A stretch of 59,624 nucleotides of DNA from Flavobacterium sp. (lineage in GTDB: Bacteria; Bacteroidota; Bacteroidia; Flavobacteriales; Flavobacteriaceae). A model generated the notes under the pieces. That model was not told the DNA's origin, made no database searches, and was given only the letters and a program-made list of their open reading frames with translations. Positions 20,319 to 29,693 of this stretch are shown here, piece by piece. Numbering within the stretch: the first letter of the stretch is position 1; every line of letters begins with the position of its first letter. Made by a program: the position numbers and the translations under genes. The DNA lies in contig JAPLEX010000034.1 of assembly GCA_026390995.1 (NCBI GenBank), positions 1-59,624 on the forward strand, read 5' to 3'.

Positions 20319-22979
20319 ATGAAAAAACTATTTCTCTTTCTTGCACTATTTTCTTGCACAACTTTTTGGTCGCAAACGCACAAACAAGTTATCCAAACGT
20401 ATTTAGAAGCACACAAATCAACTTGGCAACTCACACCAGCCGATATTTCGGACTGGACCCTAGACAGCGAAGTTTACGCTGAAGGAACGCGACTTACTAG
20501 TTGTTATATCGTGCAAAATTTTCATGGAATTTCGGTGTTTAATGCCATATCAACTGTTGCCATCAAAGACAATTCGGTATTTCAATTGGCCAATAATTTC
20601 AAAAGCAACATCGACCAAAAAACAAACACTACCCAAGCTCAACTCACGGTAGATCAAGCGGCCTTGTTGGTGTATCAAAAATTGCAAATTGCCCAATCCA
20701 CCTCCTTTGCTGTTTTGGAAACCTTGCCCCATCACAAGTTTAAATTATCAGATGGGATTCAAGAAGATCCAATCTCGGCGCAATTGGTTTACCAAAGTAT
20801 GCCCAATGAACAATTGCGATTGGCTTGGTATTTTCAGTTTTACAGCCCGGATGCTAAGCATTTGTGGGATCTTCGCATTGATGCAGCTAATGGCAGTATT
20901 CTTGAGCAGAACGATTTAATGCTGAGTTGTTCTTTTGGTCAACCTGCAAAAGCCGTGGCAACCAAACCATTTAATTTTAGTCAATACGCCTTTAGCAATA
21001 GCAACAGTTCAATAGTAGCCGCAACGCCTGGAACCTATCGCGTGATTCCAATTACTTATGAAAGTCCTAATCATCATCCTTTTGAATTAATTACCACAGT
21101 CGGAAATGCTTTGGCTTCGCCGAATGGTTGGCACGATGCCAATGCGATTGGCGGAACAACCGCTTCCTTAAAGTACACCTATACTCGCGGAAATAATGTG
21201 TTGGCTCAAGAAGATGCCGACGGAAATAACGGCAACGGAATTCGTCCAGACGGAGGAGCCGGCTTGTTGTTTGATTATCAGTATGAGGGGGCTACTTTTC
21301 AGCCCACCGCCTATACGCCAGCCGCTACCACCAATTTGTTTTATGCAATTAATGAGATGCATGACATTTGGTACCAATACGGGTTTACTGAGGCTGCTGG
21401 AAATTTTCAGCAAAATAATTTAGGTCGAGGGGGAGCCACTTCGGGTACGGGTGATTATGTGTTGGCCGATGCACAAGATGGCTATTCGCAAACTACTCCA
21501 ACCCTCAACAACGCCAATTTCTCAACACCCAATGACGGTTCTCGCCCACGAGTACAAATGTTTTTATGGACCATTGGTGCGCCGGCCACTAATTTTTTAA
21601 CCGTCAATTCACCGGCTTCTATTGCAGGAGAAAAATTGGCGACTTCGAATGTTTTTGAGGGCACCGACCGCATACCGGTTCCAACCGCACCAAACGGAAT
21701 TACATCCGATTTAGCCCTTTATGCAAACAACCCAAACCCGCCAGGATATAATTCGGCTTGTCAAGCGCCAACCAATGCTTTTGAGTTAAATAATAAAATT
21801 GTCTTGATTAGAAGAGGCGGATGTTTTTTTAATTTAAAAGTAAAAAATGCGCAAGACGCGGGAGCCCTAGCTGTTATTGTAACCGATAGTATACCCAACA
21901 ATCCAACTACCTTGAGCATGAGTTCTACTGGATTGCTTGGCATTACCATACCCGCTATTTTCATCACCAAAGAATTGGGTGACGAGTTGATTGCCGAGAT
22001 GGCAAACGGCCCTATAAATGTTAAATTAGAATCTCCAGGAAACTTGTACTTGTATGCCGATGGCGACTTTGACAATGGAATTATTGCACACGAAGTAGGT
22101 CATGGGATTTCCAATCGTTTGATTGGTGGGCCAAATAACACTTCTTGTATGGTCAATGCCGAGCAAATGGGCGAGGGCTGGTCAGATTGGTTTTGTTTGA
22201 TGAACCAAATAAAACCGGGTGAGACAGGTGCCGAAGCCAAAGGAATTGGAACCTATGCCATAAATCAGTTGCCCACCGAAGGCGGAATACGAAACTATCC
22301 TTATTCTACAGACATGAGCATTAATCCGCTCACCTTAGTCAATTCAAATGACGCAGAATCGCATAACCGCGGGGAGACATGGACTGCAGTTTTGTGGGAT
22401 TTAACCTGGGCGTACATCAATAAATACGGATTTGACAACGATATCTATACCGGAACCGGTGGCAACAACAAAGTGATGCGTTTGGTAATGGATGCCCTAA
22501 AATTACAAAGCTGTAATACGGCCTCGTTCATCAGCAGTCGAGACAACCTTTTTGCGGCTGATCAAGCCACGACAGGAGGGCAAGACTACTGTTTGATAGC
22601 TGAGGTTTTTCAGCGCAGAGGAATGGGTTTAAATGCTTCTTCTGGCTCGGTGGACAATGCCTTAGATCAGGCAGAAGACTTTACTGCATTTCCAGCTGGA
22701 CCAAACTGCACTTTGGCCGTTGATTACTTTGCCAATCCCGATTTGATTCGTATTTACCCGAATCCTACCCAGGGAGACGTTCAGTTGCGCATCAGTCAGT
22801 TTACAGGTAAACTCAACATTCAATTGGTTGACACAAATGGAAGAGTGGTGTACCAAGAAAACGAGACGGCCTTTCAACTGGAGAAAACCTTGCATTTAGG
22901 AAATTTACAAAAAGGAATTTACCTGTTACAGGTGAGTGGAGATCAGCTGAAATACACCCAAAAAATTGTCATCAAATAA
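20319..22979 (+). CDS. Fungalysin-type (M36) metalloprotease with PA and T9SS sorting domains, copy 2
   Basis: An 886-residue paralog of the preceding gene with the same order: signal peptide (MKKLFLFLALFSCTTFWSQ), propeptide, catalytic domain with zinc motif HEVGH from His591, MGEGWSDWF, a PA insert (VLIRRGGCFFNLKVKNAQDA), and a T9SS type A tail (RIYPNPTQGDVQL ... YTQKIVIK). The two genes share long identical stretches, so they arose by tandem duplication. The propeptide and C-terminal tail have diverged more than the catalytic core. The start is placed at 20319 because it gives the proper signal peptide and lies after the promoter. Confidence 0.93.
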   Translation: MKKLFLFLALFSCTTFWSQTHKQVIQTYLEAHKSTWQLTPADISDWTLDSEVYAEGTRLTSCYIVQNFHGISVFNAISTVAIKDNSVFQLANNFKSNIDQKTNTTQAQLTVDQAALLVYQKLQIAQSTSFAVLETLPHHKFKLSDGIQEDPISAQLVYQSMPNEQLRLAWYFQFYSPDAKHLWDLRIDAANGSILEQNDLMLSCSFGQPAKAVATKPFNFSQYAFSNSNSSIVAATPGTYRVIPITYESPNHHPFELITTVGNALASPNGWHDANAIGGTTASLKYTYTRGNNVLAQEDADGNNGNGIRPDGGAGLLFDYQYEGATFQPTAYTPAATTNLFYAINEMHDIWYQYGFTEAAGNFQQNNLGRGGATSGTGDYVLADAQDGYSQTTPTLNNANFSTPNDGSRPRVQMFLWTIGAPATNFLTVNSPASIAGEKLATSNVFEGTDRIPVPTAPNGITSDLALYANNPNPPGYNSACQAPTNAFELNNKIVLIRRGGCFFNLKVKNAQDAGALAVIVTDSIPNNPTTLSMSSTGLLGITIPAIFITKELGDELIAEMANGPINVKLESPGNLYLYADGDFDNGIIAHEVGHGISNRLIGGPNNTSCMVNAEQMGEGWSDWFCLMNQIKPGETGAEAKGIGTYAINQLPTEGGIRNYPYSTDMSINPLTLVNSNDAESHNRGETWTAVLWDLTWAYINKYGFDNDIYTGTGGNNKVMRLVMDALKLQSCNTASFISSRDNLFAADQATTGGQDYCLIAEVFQRRGMGLNASSGSVDNALDQAEDFTAFPAGPNCTLAVDYFANPDLIRIYPNPTQGDVQLRISQFTGKLNIQLVDTNGRVVYQENETAFQLEKTLHLGNLQKGIYLLQVSGDQLKYTQKIVIK

Positions 22980-23000
22980 CTTATACTTCAATTAACATAA

Positions 23001-23030
23001 AAAAAGCAGTAAGGTATCTTACTGCTTTTT
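23001..23030. terminator. Bidirectional terminator between the M36 protease and the DUF3078 gene
   Basis: AAAAAGCAGTAAG (23001-23013) pairs perfectly with CTTACTGCTTTTT (23018-23030) around GTAT. It overlaps the last codons of the convergent minus-strand gene. Confidence 0.85.
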
Positions 23031-23978
23031 GCTTTTAAATTCGTAGACAATTCCAATGCCCATCATTTGCTTGAGCTGGATCTTAGGCCCGACTGTTATT
23101 TGCTGGCCGTTTACAATTTCTTTGGCTTTGATGTCGTCGTCATAGATCAGATTCAGCCCAAAATTGGCTTTTAAGTATTCGTTGGCAATGAGTTCAAATT
23201 GAATGTGCCAATCGACATCAATATTGCCAAATTTGTTGATGTAATCTGAATACAGGGAAAGTCGATTATCCATCATAAAGTTTTTCATCAATTCTCTTTT
23301 GTACGAATTGGCAATCAGCAAGCCCAATTCGGTTCGGGTTTGTTTACCGGCCGAAAGCTGAATACCGTTTGTGTCATAAATGGCTGGTGCAACTCCAAAA
23401 GCCCCTTGATTGGCTAGGTTTTTGTCGAGTACCAAGGTGTTTTTGATAGTCAGTGGCGACAAATACAAGATGAATTTTTTTTCTTTCAACATGTATTCAG
23501 CCCCAATTCCTAAAAAAGTATAGGCTGGCGCCAAGGGTTTTGAGATGGCAATTTCGGTATTGGGGTAGTTGTACCCGTTCGTAAATTGGGTGTTGAAGTT
23601 AAACTTGGCCGAATGGTACCAATTGGACAAACTATCTTTGCGGTAGCCATAAGTAGAGCTAAACTGAAACACATCATCTGTTTTGCGCACTTCGATGCCG
23701 TCTTGTTTGTTCAGGCCGTAACGCACAATCAATTCGTTGTGCCATTTTTGATGGGCTTCACTATAGGTTCTTGTAAAATTTCCTTTTGCCATACCCGAAA
23801 TAGAACTCACTCCACCGGCATTCCAATTCACAAACACAATATTGTTTAGGTCAAATCCTACCAAATTTTTACTTTTCCAATTGGTCTGGACGGGTTTTTT
23901 CGCAACGGCTAGGCTATCTATCGATTGCGCAAAAGCAGATATAGAGAATAAAGCCAAGACAATATATAGTAAACGCAT
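23019..23978 (-). CDS. DUF3078 family outer-membrane-associated protein
   Basis: A 319-residue exported protein with signal peptide MRLLYIVLALFSISAFAQ. The mature part alternates aromatic and polar residues typical of a beta-barrel (GFDLNNIVFVNWNAGG, WHNELIVRYGLNKQDG, YWHSAKF-like FNFNTQF). I recognise it as DUF3078, commonly adjacent to dxs in flavobacteria; its function is unknown. The gene follows dxs, on the same strand, with a 55-nt gap. Confidence 0.8.
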   Translation of the reverse strand: MRLLYIVLALFSISAFAQSIDSLAVAKKPVQTNWKSKNLVGFDLNNIVFVNWNAGGVSSISGMAKGNFTRTYSEAHQKWHNELIVRYGLNKQDGIEVRKTDDVFQFSSTYGYRKDSLSNWYHSAKFNFNTQFTNGYNYPNTEIAISKPLAPAYTFLGIGAEYMLKEKKFILYLSPLTIKNTLVLDKNLANQGAFGVAPAIYDTNGIQLSAGKQTRTELGLLIANSYKRELMKNFMMDNRLSLYSDYINKFGNIDVDWHIQFELIANEYLKANFGLNLIYDDDIKAKEIVNGQQITVGPKIQLKQMMGIGIVYEFKSKKQ

Positions 23979-24033
23979 GCGCTAGAGTTTAGGGATAGAA
24001 CGAGTTTTGGAAACTAAAAGTGTGCCGCAAAAT

Positions 24034-25812
24034 TCAACTTTTTACATAATAATCAAAAAGAATTTGCAAACTTTTTGCGTCCAATTTGCTATACCGTTGC
24101 AACTCTTCGACAGTTCCTTGGGCAATAAATTCATCGGGTATCCCCAAAATTTTCAACCGGTTTTGGTACTGATGAGCAGCAGCAAATTCAGCTACAGCAG
24201 AGCCAAACCCGCCTGTTGCTACACCGTCTTCTAGGGTTATAATTGTGTGGAATTTTTGAAACAACTCATGCAGCAGCTCCTCGTCTAAGGGCTTGATGAA
24301 TTTAAAATCATAGTGCGCGATAGCCTCTGAGTTTTCGCTTAACAAGAGGGCGTCAGCAGCGTTTTGCGCCATCGTTCCAGTAGTCAAAACCACGAGGGCT
24401 GTTCCGTTTTTCAGTTTTTCGGCCTTCCCTATTTCTATTTTTTGAAAAGGTTGTTGCTAGTCTATGTTTTTACCCCGTCCACGAGGGTAGCGAATGGCGA
24501 TAGGTTGGTTTAAGCCCAATTGAGCCGTATATAATAGGTTACGCAAATCTTTTTCATTTCGCGGCGCACAAATAAGCAAGTTTGGAATGCAACGCAAATA
24601 GGCCAAATCAAAAACGCCGTGATGGGTTGCGCCATCCTCACCCACGAGTCCTGCGCGATCTACACAAAAAATGACGGGTAAATTTTGCAAGGCTACATCG
24701 TGTATAAGTTGGTCGTAGGCGCGCTGCAAAAAAGTAGAGTAAATTGCGCAATACACTACCATGCCTTGCGTAGCCATACCCGCAGCCAAAGTTACCGCAT
24801 GTTGTTCGGCGATTCCTACGTCAAAGGCCCGATCGGGAAAGGCATCCATCATGTATTTTAGAGAACTTCCCGTGGGCATTGCCGGTGTGATGCCAATTAT
24901 TTTTGGATTGTTTTGAGCTAATTCTACTAGGCTCAGCCCAAATACGTCTTGAAATTTTGGTGGTTGAATGGCCAAATTTTGGGGATTCAATTCGCCCGTT
25001 TGCGCATTGAATTTTCCGGGCGCATGATAGGCCACTTGGTTGTCTTCGGCTTGTTGAAGGCCTTTGCCTTTGGTGGTGATGAGGTGCAAAAACCGCGGTC
25101 CTTTTAACGGTTGCAAACGGCGTAATTCGGAAATTACTGCAGATAAATCGTGTCCGTCTATTGGCCCAGAATAATCAATGTTAAGAGAACTAATCCAGTT
25201 GTACTGATCGGCATATTCACCTGATTTGATGGCCGTGAAATAATTTTTTAGGGCACCCACACTCGGATCAATTCCTATGGCATTGTCGTTGAGAATAATG
25301 AGCAAATTGGCCTCAGTTACCCCGGCGTGATTCAAGGCTTCAAACGCCATACCTGAAGCAATAGAGGCGTCGCCAATTACGGCAATGTGTGTGCGGTTGG
25401 GAAATCCGTTGAGTGCCGAAGCCAAAGCCATGCCCAGTGTAGCCGATATTGAGGTGGATGAATGACCAGTTCCAAAGGTATCGTATGGACTTTCGTCGCG
25501 TTTGGGAAAACCAGATAGTCCTTCAAATTGTCGATTGGTGTGAAACAAGTCTCTTCGTCCGGTGAGCAATTTGTGCCCGTAGGCCTGGTGTCCCACATCC
25601 CAAACCAATAAATCATCGGGGGTGTTAAACACGTAATGCAAGGCAATCGTGAGTTCGATTACACCTAAACTGGCGCCCAAATGACCTTCTTTGACGGCTA
25701 CAATTTGGATGATAAAATCGCGGAGTTCATGAGCCAATTGGGACAATAGACTTTCGGGAATCAGCCGAAGATCGGCGGGCGATTGTATCTGAGAAAGTAA
25801 ATTGTTTGGCAT
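24034..25812 (-). pseudogene. dxs: 1-deoxy-D-xylulose-5-phosphate synthase with one in-frame TAG
   Basis: A single reading frame of 592 codons from the ATG at 25812 to the stop at 24034, interrupted by one TAG at 24459-24457. Before it: the thiamine-diphosphate domain with GDASIASGMAFEALNHAG and LNDNAIGIDPS, then the transketolase-like domain DRAGLVGEDGATHHGVFDL and RYPRGRGKNID. After it the frame continues without shift: QQPFQKIEIGKAEKL, then the C-terminal domain (VVLTTGTMAQNA, FIKPLDEELLHELF, GVATGGFGSAVAEF). The position normally holds a codon such as TGG, so one base change explains it. DXS makes DXP for the MEP isoprenoid pathway and is normally essential. Confidence 0.85.
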
Positions 25813-25816
25813 GAGG

Positions 25817-25824
25817 CAAATGTA
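25817..25824 (-). promoter_or_regulatory. -7 element (TACATTTG) of dxs
   Basis: It reads TACATTTG on the minus strand and ends 4 nt before the dxs ATG, so the mRNA may be leaderless. It lies 13 bp from the mirror-image element of tadA. Confidence 0.45.
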
Positions 25825-25837
25825 CAAATTGAATTGT

Positions 25838-25845
25838 TATTTTTG
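25838..25845 (+). promoter_or_regulatory. -7 element (TATTTTTG) of tadA
   Basis: An exact TAnnTTTG match ending 4 nt before the tadA ATG at 25850. With the dxs element it makes a 37-bp divergent control region without visible -33 boxes. Confidence 0.45.
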
Positions 25846-25849
25846 CTTC

Positions 25850-26293
25850 ATGGATTCAATTTTCACCGACGCTTATTTTATGAAAAAAGCCCTGCAAGAA
25901 GCCGAAATGGCCTTTGAAAAAGGGGAAATTCCGGTGGGGGCTGTAGTAGTGGTCGAGGATCGAATTATTGCCCGAAGCCACAACCTAACCGAACTCTTAC
26001 AAGACGTAACGGCTCATGCCGAGATGCAAGCCATTACTTCGGCTGCCCACTTTTTGGGTGGCAAATACCTCAAAAATTGCAGTTTGTATGTTACACTTGA
26101 ACCTTGCCAAATGTGCGCAGGGGCGTTGTATTGGAGCCAACTGAGTAAAGTAGTCTATGGTGCCAGCGACGAACAACGGGGCTTTGTGCAACGGGGCACG
26201 CAATTGCATCCTAAAACAGTTGTAGTATCGGGCGTAATGGCCAATGAAGCAGCCGATTTACTTCAACGTTTTTTTGCCCAACGCCGAAAATAA
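25850..26293 (+). CDS. tadA: tRNA-specific adenosine deaminase
   Basis: A 147-residue zinc deaminase that converts wobble adenosine-34 of tRNA-Arg to inosine. Zinc and catalytic site: His56-Ala-Glu58 (HAEMQA) and Cys86-x2-Cys89 (EPCQMC). The start is placed at 25850 (MDSIFTDAYFMKKAL), the usual family N-terminus; the longer frame would overlap dxs. Guanine deaminase is a less likely alternative given length and context. Divergent from dxs. Confidence 0.9.
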   Translation: MDSIFTDAYFMKKALQEAEMAFEKGEIPVGAVVVVEDRIIARSHNLTELLQDVTAHAEMQAITSAAHFLGGKYLKNCSLYVTLEPCQMCAGALYWSQLSKVVYGASDEQRGFVQRGTQLHPKTVVVSGVMANEAADLLQRFFAQRRK

Positions 26294-26316
26294 GTAGCGG
26301 GGCCACTTTAAACACA

Positions 26317-26350
26317 AAAAAACCGCCAATCGGTTGAAAGGCGGTTGATT
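26317..26350. terminator. Terminator between tadA and the RNase E/G gene
   Basis: AACCGCC (26321-26327) pairs with GGCGGTT (26340-26346), flanked by A and T runs suited to both directions. Confidence 0.75.
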
Positions 26351-26353
26351 TAA

Positions 26354-27898
26354 TTAGTCTTTGATCTTCTTACCCTGTTGATCATAAAAATGATACTCTA
26401 AGTAGGTGTAAGCATCCCGTGGTATAATCTTCACCCATTTTTTGTATTCAAAAAACCATTTTGAACGCAGGGATGGAAATCCTTTTTTAAGGTAAGCAGC
26501 AACAAAAGGATGCACATTTAGTACTATTTTTTGTTGTGTTTTTGCCAATCGCTCTACATCTGAAGCAATACGATCGATGATTAAGATAGGGGCTTCAATT
26601 TCGCCTTTCCCGTTATTGGGGTCTTCTTCCCGTGTTTCGATATTTACTTCTGGTCGAACGCGTTGTCTTGTAATTTGCACCAATCCAAATTTACTCGGTG
26701 GTAATATTTTGTGCTTGGCTTTATCATCTTCCATTTCTACGCGTAGAAAATCAAACAGTACTTTTCGATTGTCTGGATTTTGCATGTCGATAAAATCAAC
26801 GACAATAATTCCGCCCATATCTCGCAACCGCAATTGTCTTGCGATTTCGGCGGCAGCAATCATGTTTACTTCCATGGCCGTGTCTTCCTGATTGGAGGCT
26901 TTATTTGATCGGTTCCCGCTGTTTACGTCAATAACGTGTAAGGCTTCGGTATGTTCGATGATCAAATAGGCTCCCTTGGTCATGGAAACGGTCTTTCCAA
27001 ATGAAGTTTTGATTTGTCGCTCAATGTGGTACTTTTCGAAAATGGGTGTATTGTTAGATTGATAGAACTTTACAATTGATTGTTTGGATGGCGCAATTTC
27101 TTGCACGTAATCCTTTGTTTCTTGGTACAACGTTTCGTCATCAATATGAATACCACTAAAGGTATCATTAAACACATCGCGCAATATGGAGGAAGCTCGG
27201 TTGAGCTCGCCCAATACTTTGGATGGATGAGGGGCCGTTGGTAATTTTTTACACATTGCAGTCCATCTGCCTAGCAGGTTCTGCAAATCTTTTTCTAATT
27301 CGGCTGTATTTTTGCCTTCGGCTACTGTGCGAACAATAACGCCAAAACCTTTCGGTTTGATAGATTGAACTAATTTTTTTAGTCGGTCTTTTTCGCCTTT
27401 TTCTTCAATTTTTTGCGAAACAGACACACGGTCTGAAAAGGGAACCAATACGATAAATCGTCCGGCAAGCGAAAGCTCTGCGCTTAGTCTAGGACCTTTT
27501 GTCGATATAGGTTCTTTTACCACTTGCACCAAAACCGATTGATTGCTGGTGAGCACATCGGCAATGGTTCCGTCTTTTTCAATCTCTTTTTCGAACTGAA
27601 ATGTTCGTAAGGAGAAATCTTTTAGTTTACCTGTGCTTACAAGTTTTATGAATTTCAGTTGGGAAGCAAGATTTGGACCTAAGTCATGGTAATGTAAAAA
27701 AGCATCTTTTTCGAAGCCCACATTTACAAAAGCCGCGTTGAGTCCGGCAACAGGTTTTCTGATTTTGGCAATAAATATATCGCCTACCTGAAAGTTGCTT
27801 TTTTCTTCTTCTTTGTGTAATTCAATTAGTTTTCCATCTTTTAATAAGGCAAAATCTACGGCTTCTGAACTAGATCTGATGATTAATTCTTTATTCAC
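26354..27898 (-). CDS. Ribonuclease E/G family protein
   Basis: A 514-residue endoribonuclease for rRNA/mRNA processing. The N-terminal S1-type RNA-binding domain (residues ~35-120, VGDIFIAKIRKPVAGLNAAFVNVG) is followed by the catalytic core with HVIDVNSGNRSN and GGIIVVDFIDM, whose aspartates bind Mg. The length fits RNase G rather than the long RNase E. The 287-nt spacer upstream, before the HU gene, contains a duplicated AGC(T)nTGCTGTT element and otherwise AT-rich sequence. Confidence 0.9.
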   Translation of the reverse strand: MNKELIIRSSSEAVDFALLKDGKLIELHKEEEKSNFQVGDIFIAKIRKPVAGLNAAFVNVGFEKDAFLHYHDLGPNLASQLKFIKLVSTGKLKDFSLRTFQFEKEIEKDGTIADVLTSNQSVLVQVVKEPISTKGPRLSAELSLAGRFIVLVPFSDRVSVSQKIEEKGEKDRLKKLVQSIKPKGFGVIVRTVAEGKNTAELEKDLQNLLGRWTAMCKKLPTAPHPSKVLGELNRASSILRDVFNDTFSGIHIDDETLYQETKDYVQEIAPSKQSIVKFYQSNNTPIFEKYHIERQIKTSFGKTVSMTKGAYLIIEHTEALHVIDVNSGNRSNKASNQEDTAMEVNMIAAAEIARQLRLRDMGGIIVVDFIDMQNPDNRKVLFDFLRVEMEDDKAKHKILPPSKFGLVQITRQRVRPEVNIETREEDPNNGKGEIEAPILIIDRIASDVERLAKTQQKIVLNVHPFVAAYLKKGFPSLRSKWFFEYKKWVKIIPRDAYTYLEYHFYDQQGKKIKD

Positions 27899-27920
27899 GC
27901 TGTATATTTTTATCCGTACA

Positions 27921-27957
27921 AAAGCTTTTTTGCTGTTACAGCTTTTTGCTGTTCACT
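27921..27957. repeat. AGCTTTTTGCTGTT tandem element
   Basis: Two near-identical 16-bp units, AGCTTTTTTGCTGTTAC and AGCTTTTTGCTGTTC, in the RNase E/G leader. It resembles the AGCTGT/GCTGTT-rich elements at 36956 and 59419. Confidence 0.6.
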
Positions 27958-28185
27958 TATCGCTTGAAGTAAGGATGGATTAAACAATAATTTTACAGGT
28001 ATTGTACCCGATGGATGAAATCAAATTTCAATTTAGAAATTTATAGGATTTCAATCCGATTTCAATGAACGGTTTAAAAAAAGAAAAAAGTAGGCTCTTT
28101 TTTTACGTTTGTGCGTCGCTACCTTATGTCTTTTTCTTTTTTTACCACTTGGCATAGTTGGTGATTTTTTATGATTAATACTATG

Positions 28186-28476
28186 TTATTTTGCTTCGTT
28201 GTTGGTTTTAACTCCCTCTACAAAAACCTTGGCAGGTTTAAATGCCGGAATGTTGTGGGCAGGAATTTTAATAGTGGTGTTTTTTGATATATTTCTTCCT
28301 GTTTTTTCGGCTCTCGTTTTGATAATGAAACTTCCAAAACCTCTTAAATATACATTGTCACCTGTTTCTAATGAAGTTTTAACTTCATCCATGAATGATT
28401 CTACTGTGGCTTGAACATCTCCTTTTTCAAGGCCTAATTTTTCAGAAATTTTCGCTACGATATCTGCTTTCGTCAT
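28186..28476 (-). CDS. HU/IHF family DNA-binding protein
   Basis: A 96-residue nucleoid protein. It begins MTKADIVAKISEKLGL and contains the family signature GFGSFIIKTRAEKTGRN, followed by the DNA-intercalating arm region around IPAHNIPAFKPAK. It bends and compacts DNA as a dimer. Divergent from mutY. It may work with the SSB encoded nearby only in the general sense of DNA metabolism. Confidence 0.93.
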   Translation of the reverse strand: MTKADIVAKISEKLGLEKGDVQATVESFMDEVKTSLETGDNVYLRGFGSFIIKTRAEKTGRNISKNTTIKIPAHNIPAFKPAKVFVEGVKTNNEAK

Positions 28477-28584
28477 TTTCTTTCGTATTTTTTAATAGAT
28501 AATTATTTTTTTGAGGTTGCAAATATATGAATTTAAAAAACAAATTATCAACCTAATTCATTAAAATTTAATTACATAAACATA

Positions 28585-28592
28585 TACTTTTG
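28585..28592 (+). promoter_or_regulatory. -7 element (TACTTTTG) of mutY
   Basis: An exact TAnnTTTG match 16 nt before the mutY ATG; no clear -33 TTG in the AT-rich upstream sequence. Confidence 0.5.
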
Positions 28593-28608
28593 TTTTCCAA
28601 AATTTACT

Positions 28609-29655
28609 ATGAATTTCAGTAACACGCTTATAAAGTGGTATTTACAAAACAAGCGGGATTTGCCTTGGAGAATCACCCAAGACCCCTATTGTATTTGGTT
28701 ATCTGAAATCATTTTGCAGCAAACAAGAGTTGCACAAGGACTCCCTTATTTTTTAGCTTTTACAAACACTTTTCCCACTGTTCACGATTTGGCCCAGGCT
28801 TCCGAACAAGAGGTATTGAAGCTCTGGCAAGGCTTGGGCTATTATTCTCGAGCCAGAAATTTGCACCAAGCGGCGCAGTACATTTCAGTAGAATTAAAAG
28901 GTGAATTTCCTAAAACATATAAGGAATTGCTTCTCATTAAAGGCATAGGAACATATACAGCCGCTGCTATTGCTTCTTTTTGTTATGGCGAAGTTGTGCC
29001 GGTGGTTGACGGCAACGTGTTTCGTGTATTGGCACGTTATTTGGGAGTGCCAACTGACATTGCTTCGGCTTCGGCCAAAAAAGAGTTTGCTGCTTTGGCT
29101 AATGAATTGATGTCCCAATCACAACCCGGATTGTTTAATCAGGCGATTATGGAGTTTGGTGCCTTGCAATGTGTTCCCAAAAGCCCAAATTGTGGGGCTT
29201 GTGTTTTTCAATCCAGTTGTTATGCATTGGCCAATAAGAAAATAGCTGAATTGCCATTCAAATCAAAAAAGACAAAAGTACGGTTGCGTTATTTGAACTA
29301 CGTGGTGCTGCAGGACGAAAATGCCTTGAGTTTAATTCAACAACGAGTTGGCCCCGGAATCTGGCAAAATTTATATGAATTTCCTTATATCGAAACCGAG
29401 CAAGAGATCCATCATGACGAATTTATCGCCAAAATAACCCAGTCGGATCTACTTAGTCTGCCCATTCAGCAGGTTTCATTACTCACGCCAATGGCCATTA
29501 AACACCAATTGTCGCACCAGCAATTAGTTATAAAATTTTGGAGCGTAAAAGTTTCTGGACTGCTAAAAAACGGCCTAGATTATAACGCCATAAAAGCGCA
29601 TCCTTTTCCCATTGTGCTCTATAATTTTATAGCCAACGATTGGCGTGAGTTATAA
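28609..29655 (+). CDS. mutY: A/G-specific adenine DNA glycosylase
   Basis: A 348-residue base-excision repair enzyme that removes adenine opposite 8-oxoguanine. N-terminal core with SEIILQQTRVAQGLPYF, helix-hairpin-helix LLIKGIGTYTAAAI with the catalytic VVDGNVFRV aspartate, and a 4Fe-4S site with spacing C-x6-C-x2-C-x5-C (CVPKSPNCGACVFQSSC). The C-terminal NUDIX-like domain (~230-348) recognises 8-oxoG. Upstream of ssb as in relatives. Confidence 0.95.
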   Translation: MNFSNTLIKWYLQNKRDLPWRITQDPYCIWLSEIILQQTRVAQGLPYFLAFTNTFPTVHDLAQASEQEVLKLWQGLGYYSRARNLHQAAQYISVELKGEFPKTYKELLLIKGIGTYTAAAIASFCYGEVVPVVDGNVFRVLARYLGVPTDIASASAKKEFAALANELMSQSQPGLFNQAIMEFGALQCVPKSPNCGACVFQSSCYALANKKIAELPFKSKKTKVRLRYLNYVVLQDENALSLIQQRVGPGIWQNLYEFPYIETEQEIHHDEFIAKITQSDLLSLPIQQVSLLTPMAIKHQLSHQQLVIKFWSVKVSGLLKNGLDYNAIKAHPFPIVLYNFIANDWREL

Positions 29656-29670
29656 ATTTTAGTACATTTG
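29640..29670 (+). promoter_or_regulatory. Promoter of ssb
   Basis: TTG (29640-29642), 20 nt, then TACATTTG (29663-29670), 23 nt before the ssb ATG. The -33 element overlaps the end of mutY. Confidence 0.7.
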
Positions 29671-29693
29671 GCTAAACTTCAAATCCAACTAAA

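Noticed and set aside
25802..25849. Longer start of tadA
   Set aside because: It would overlap the dxs start and adds residues not typical of TadA; a promoter element lies inside it.
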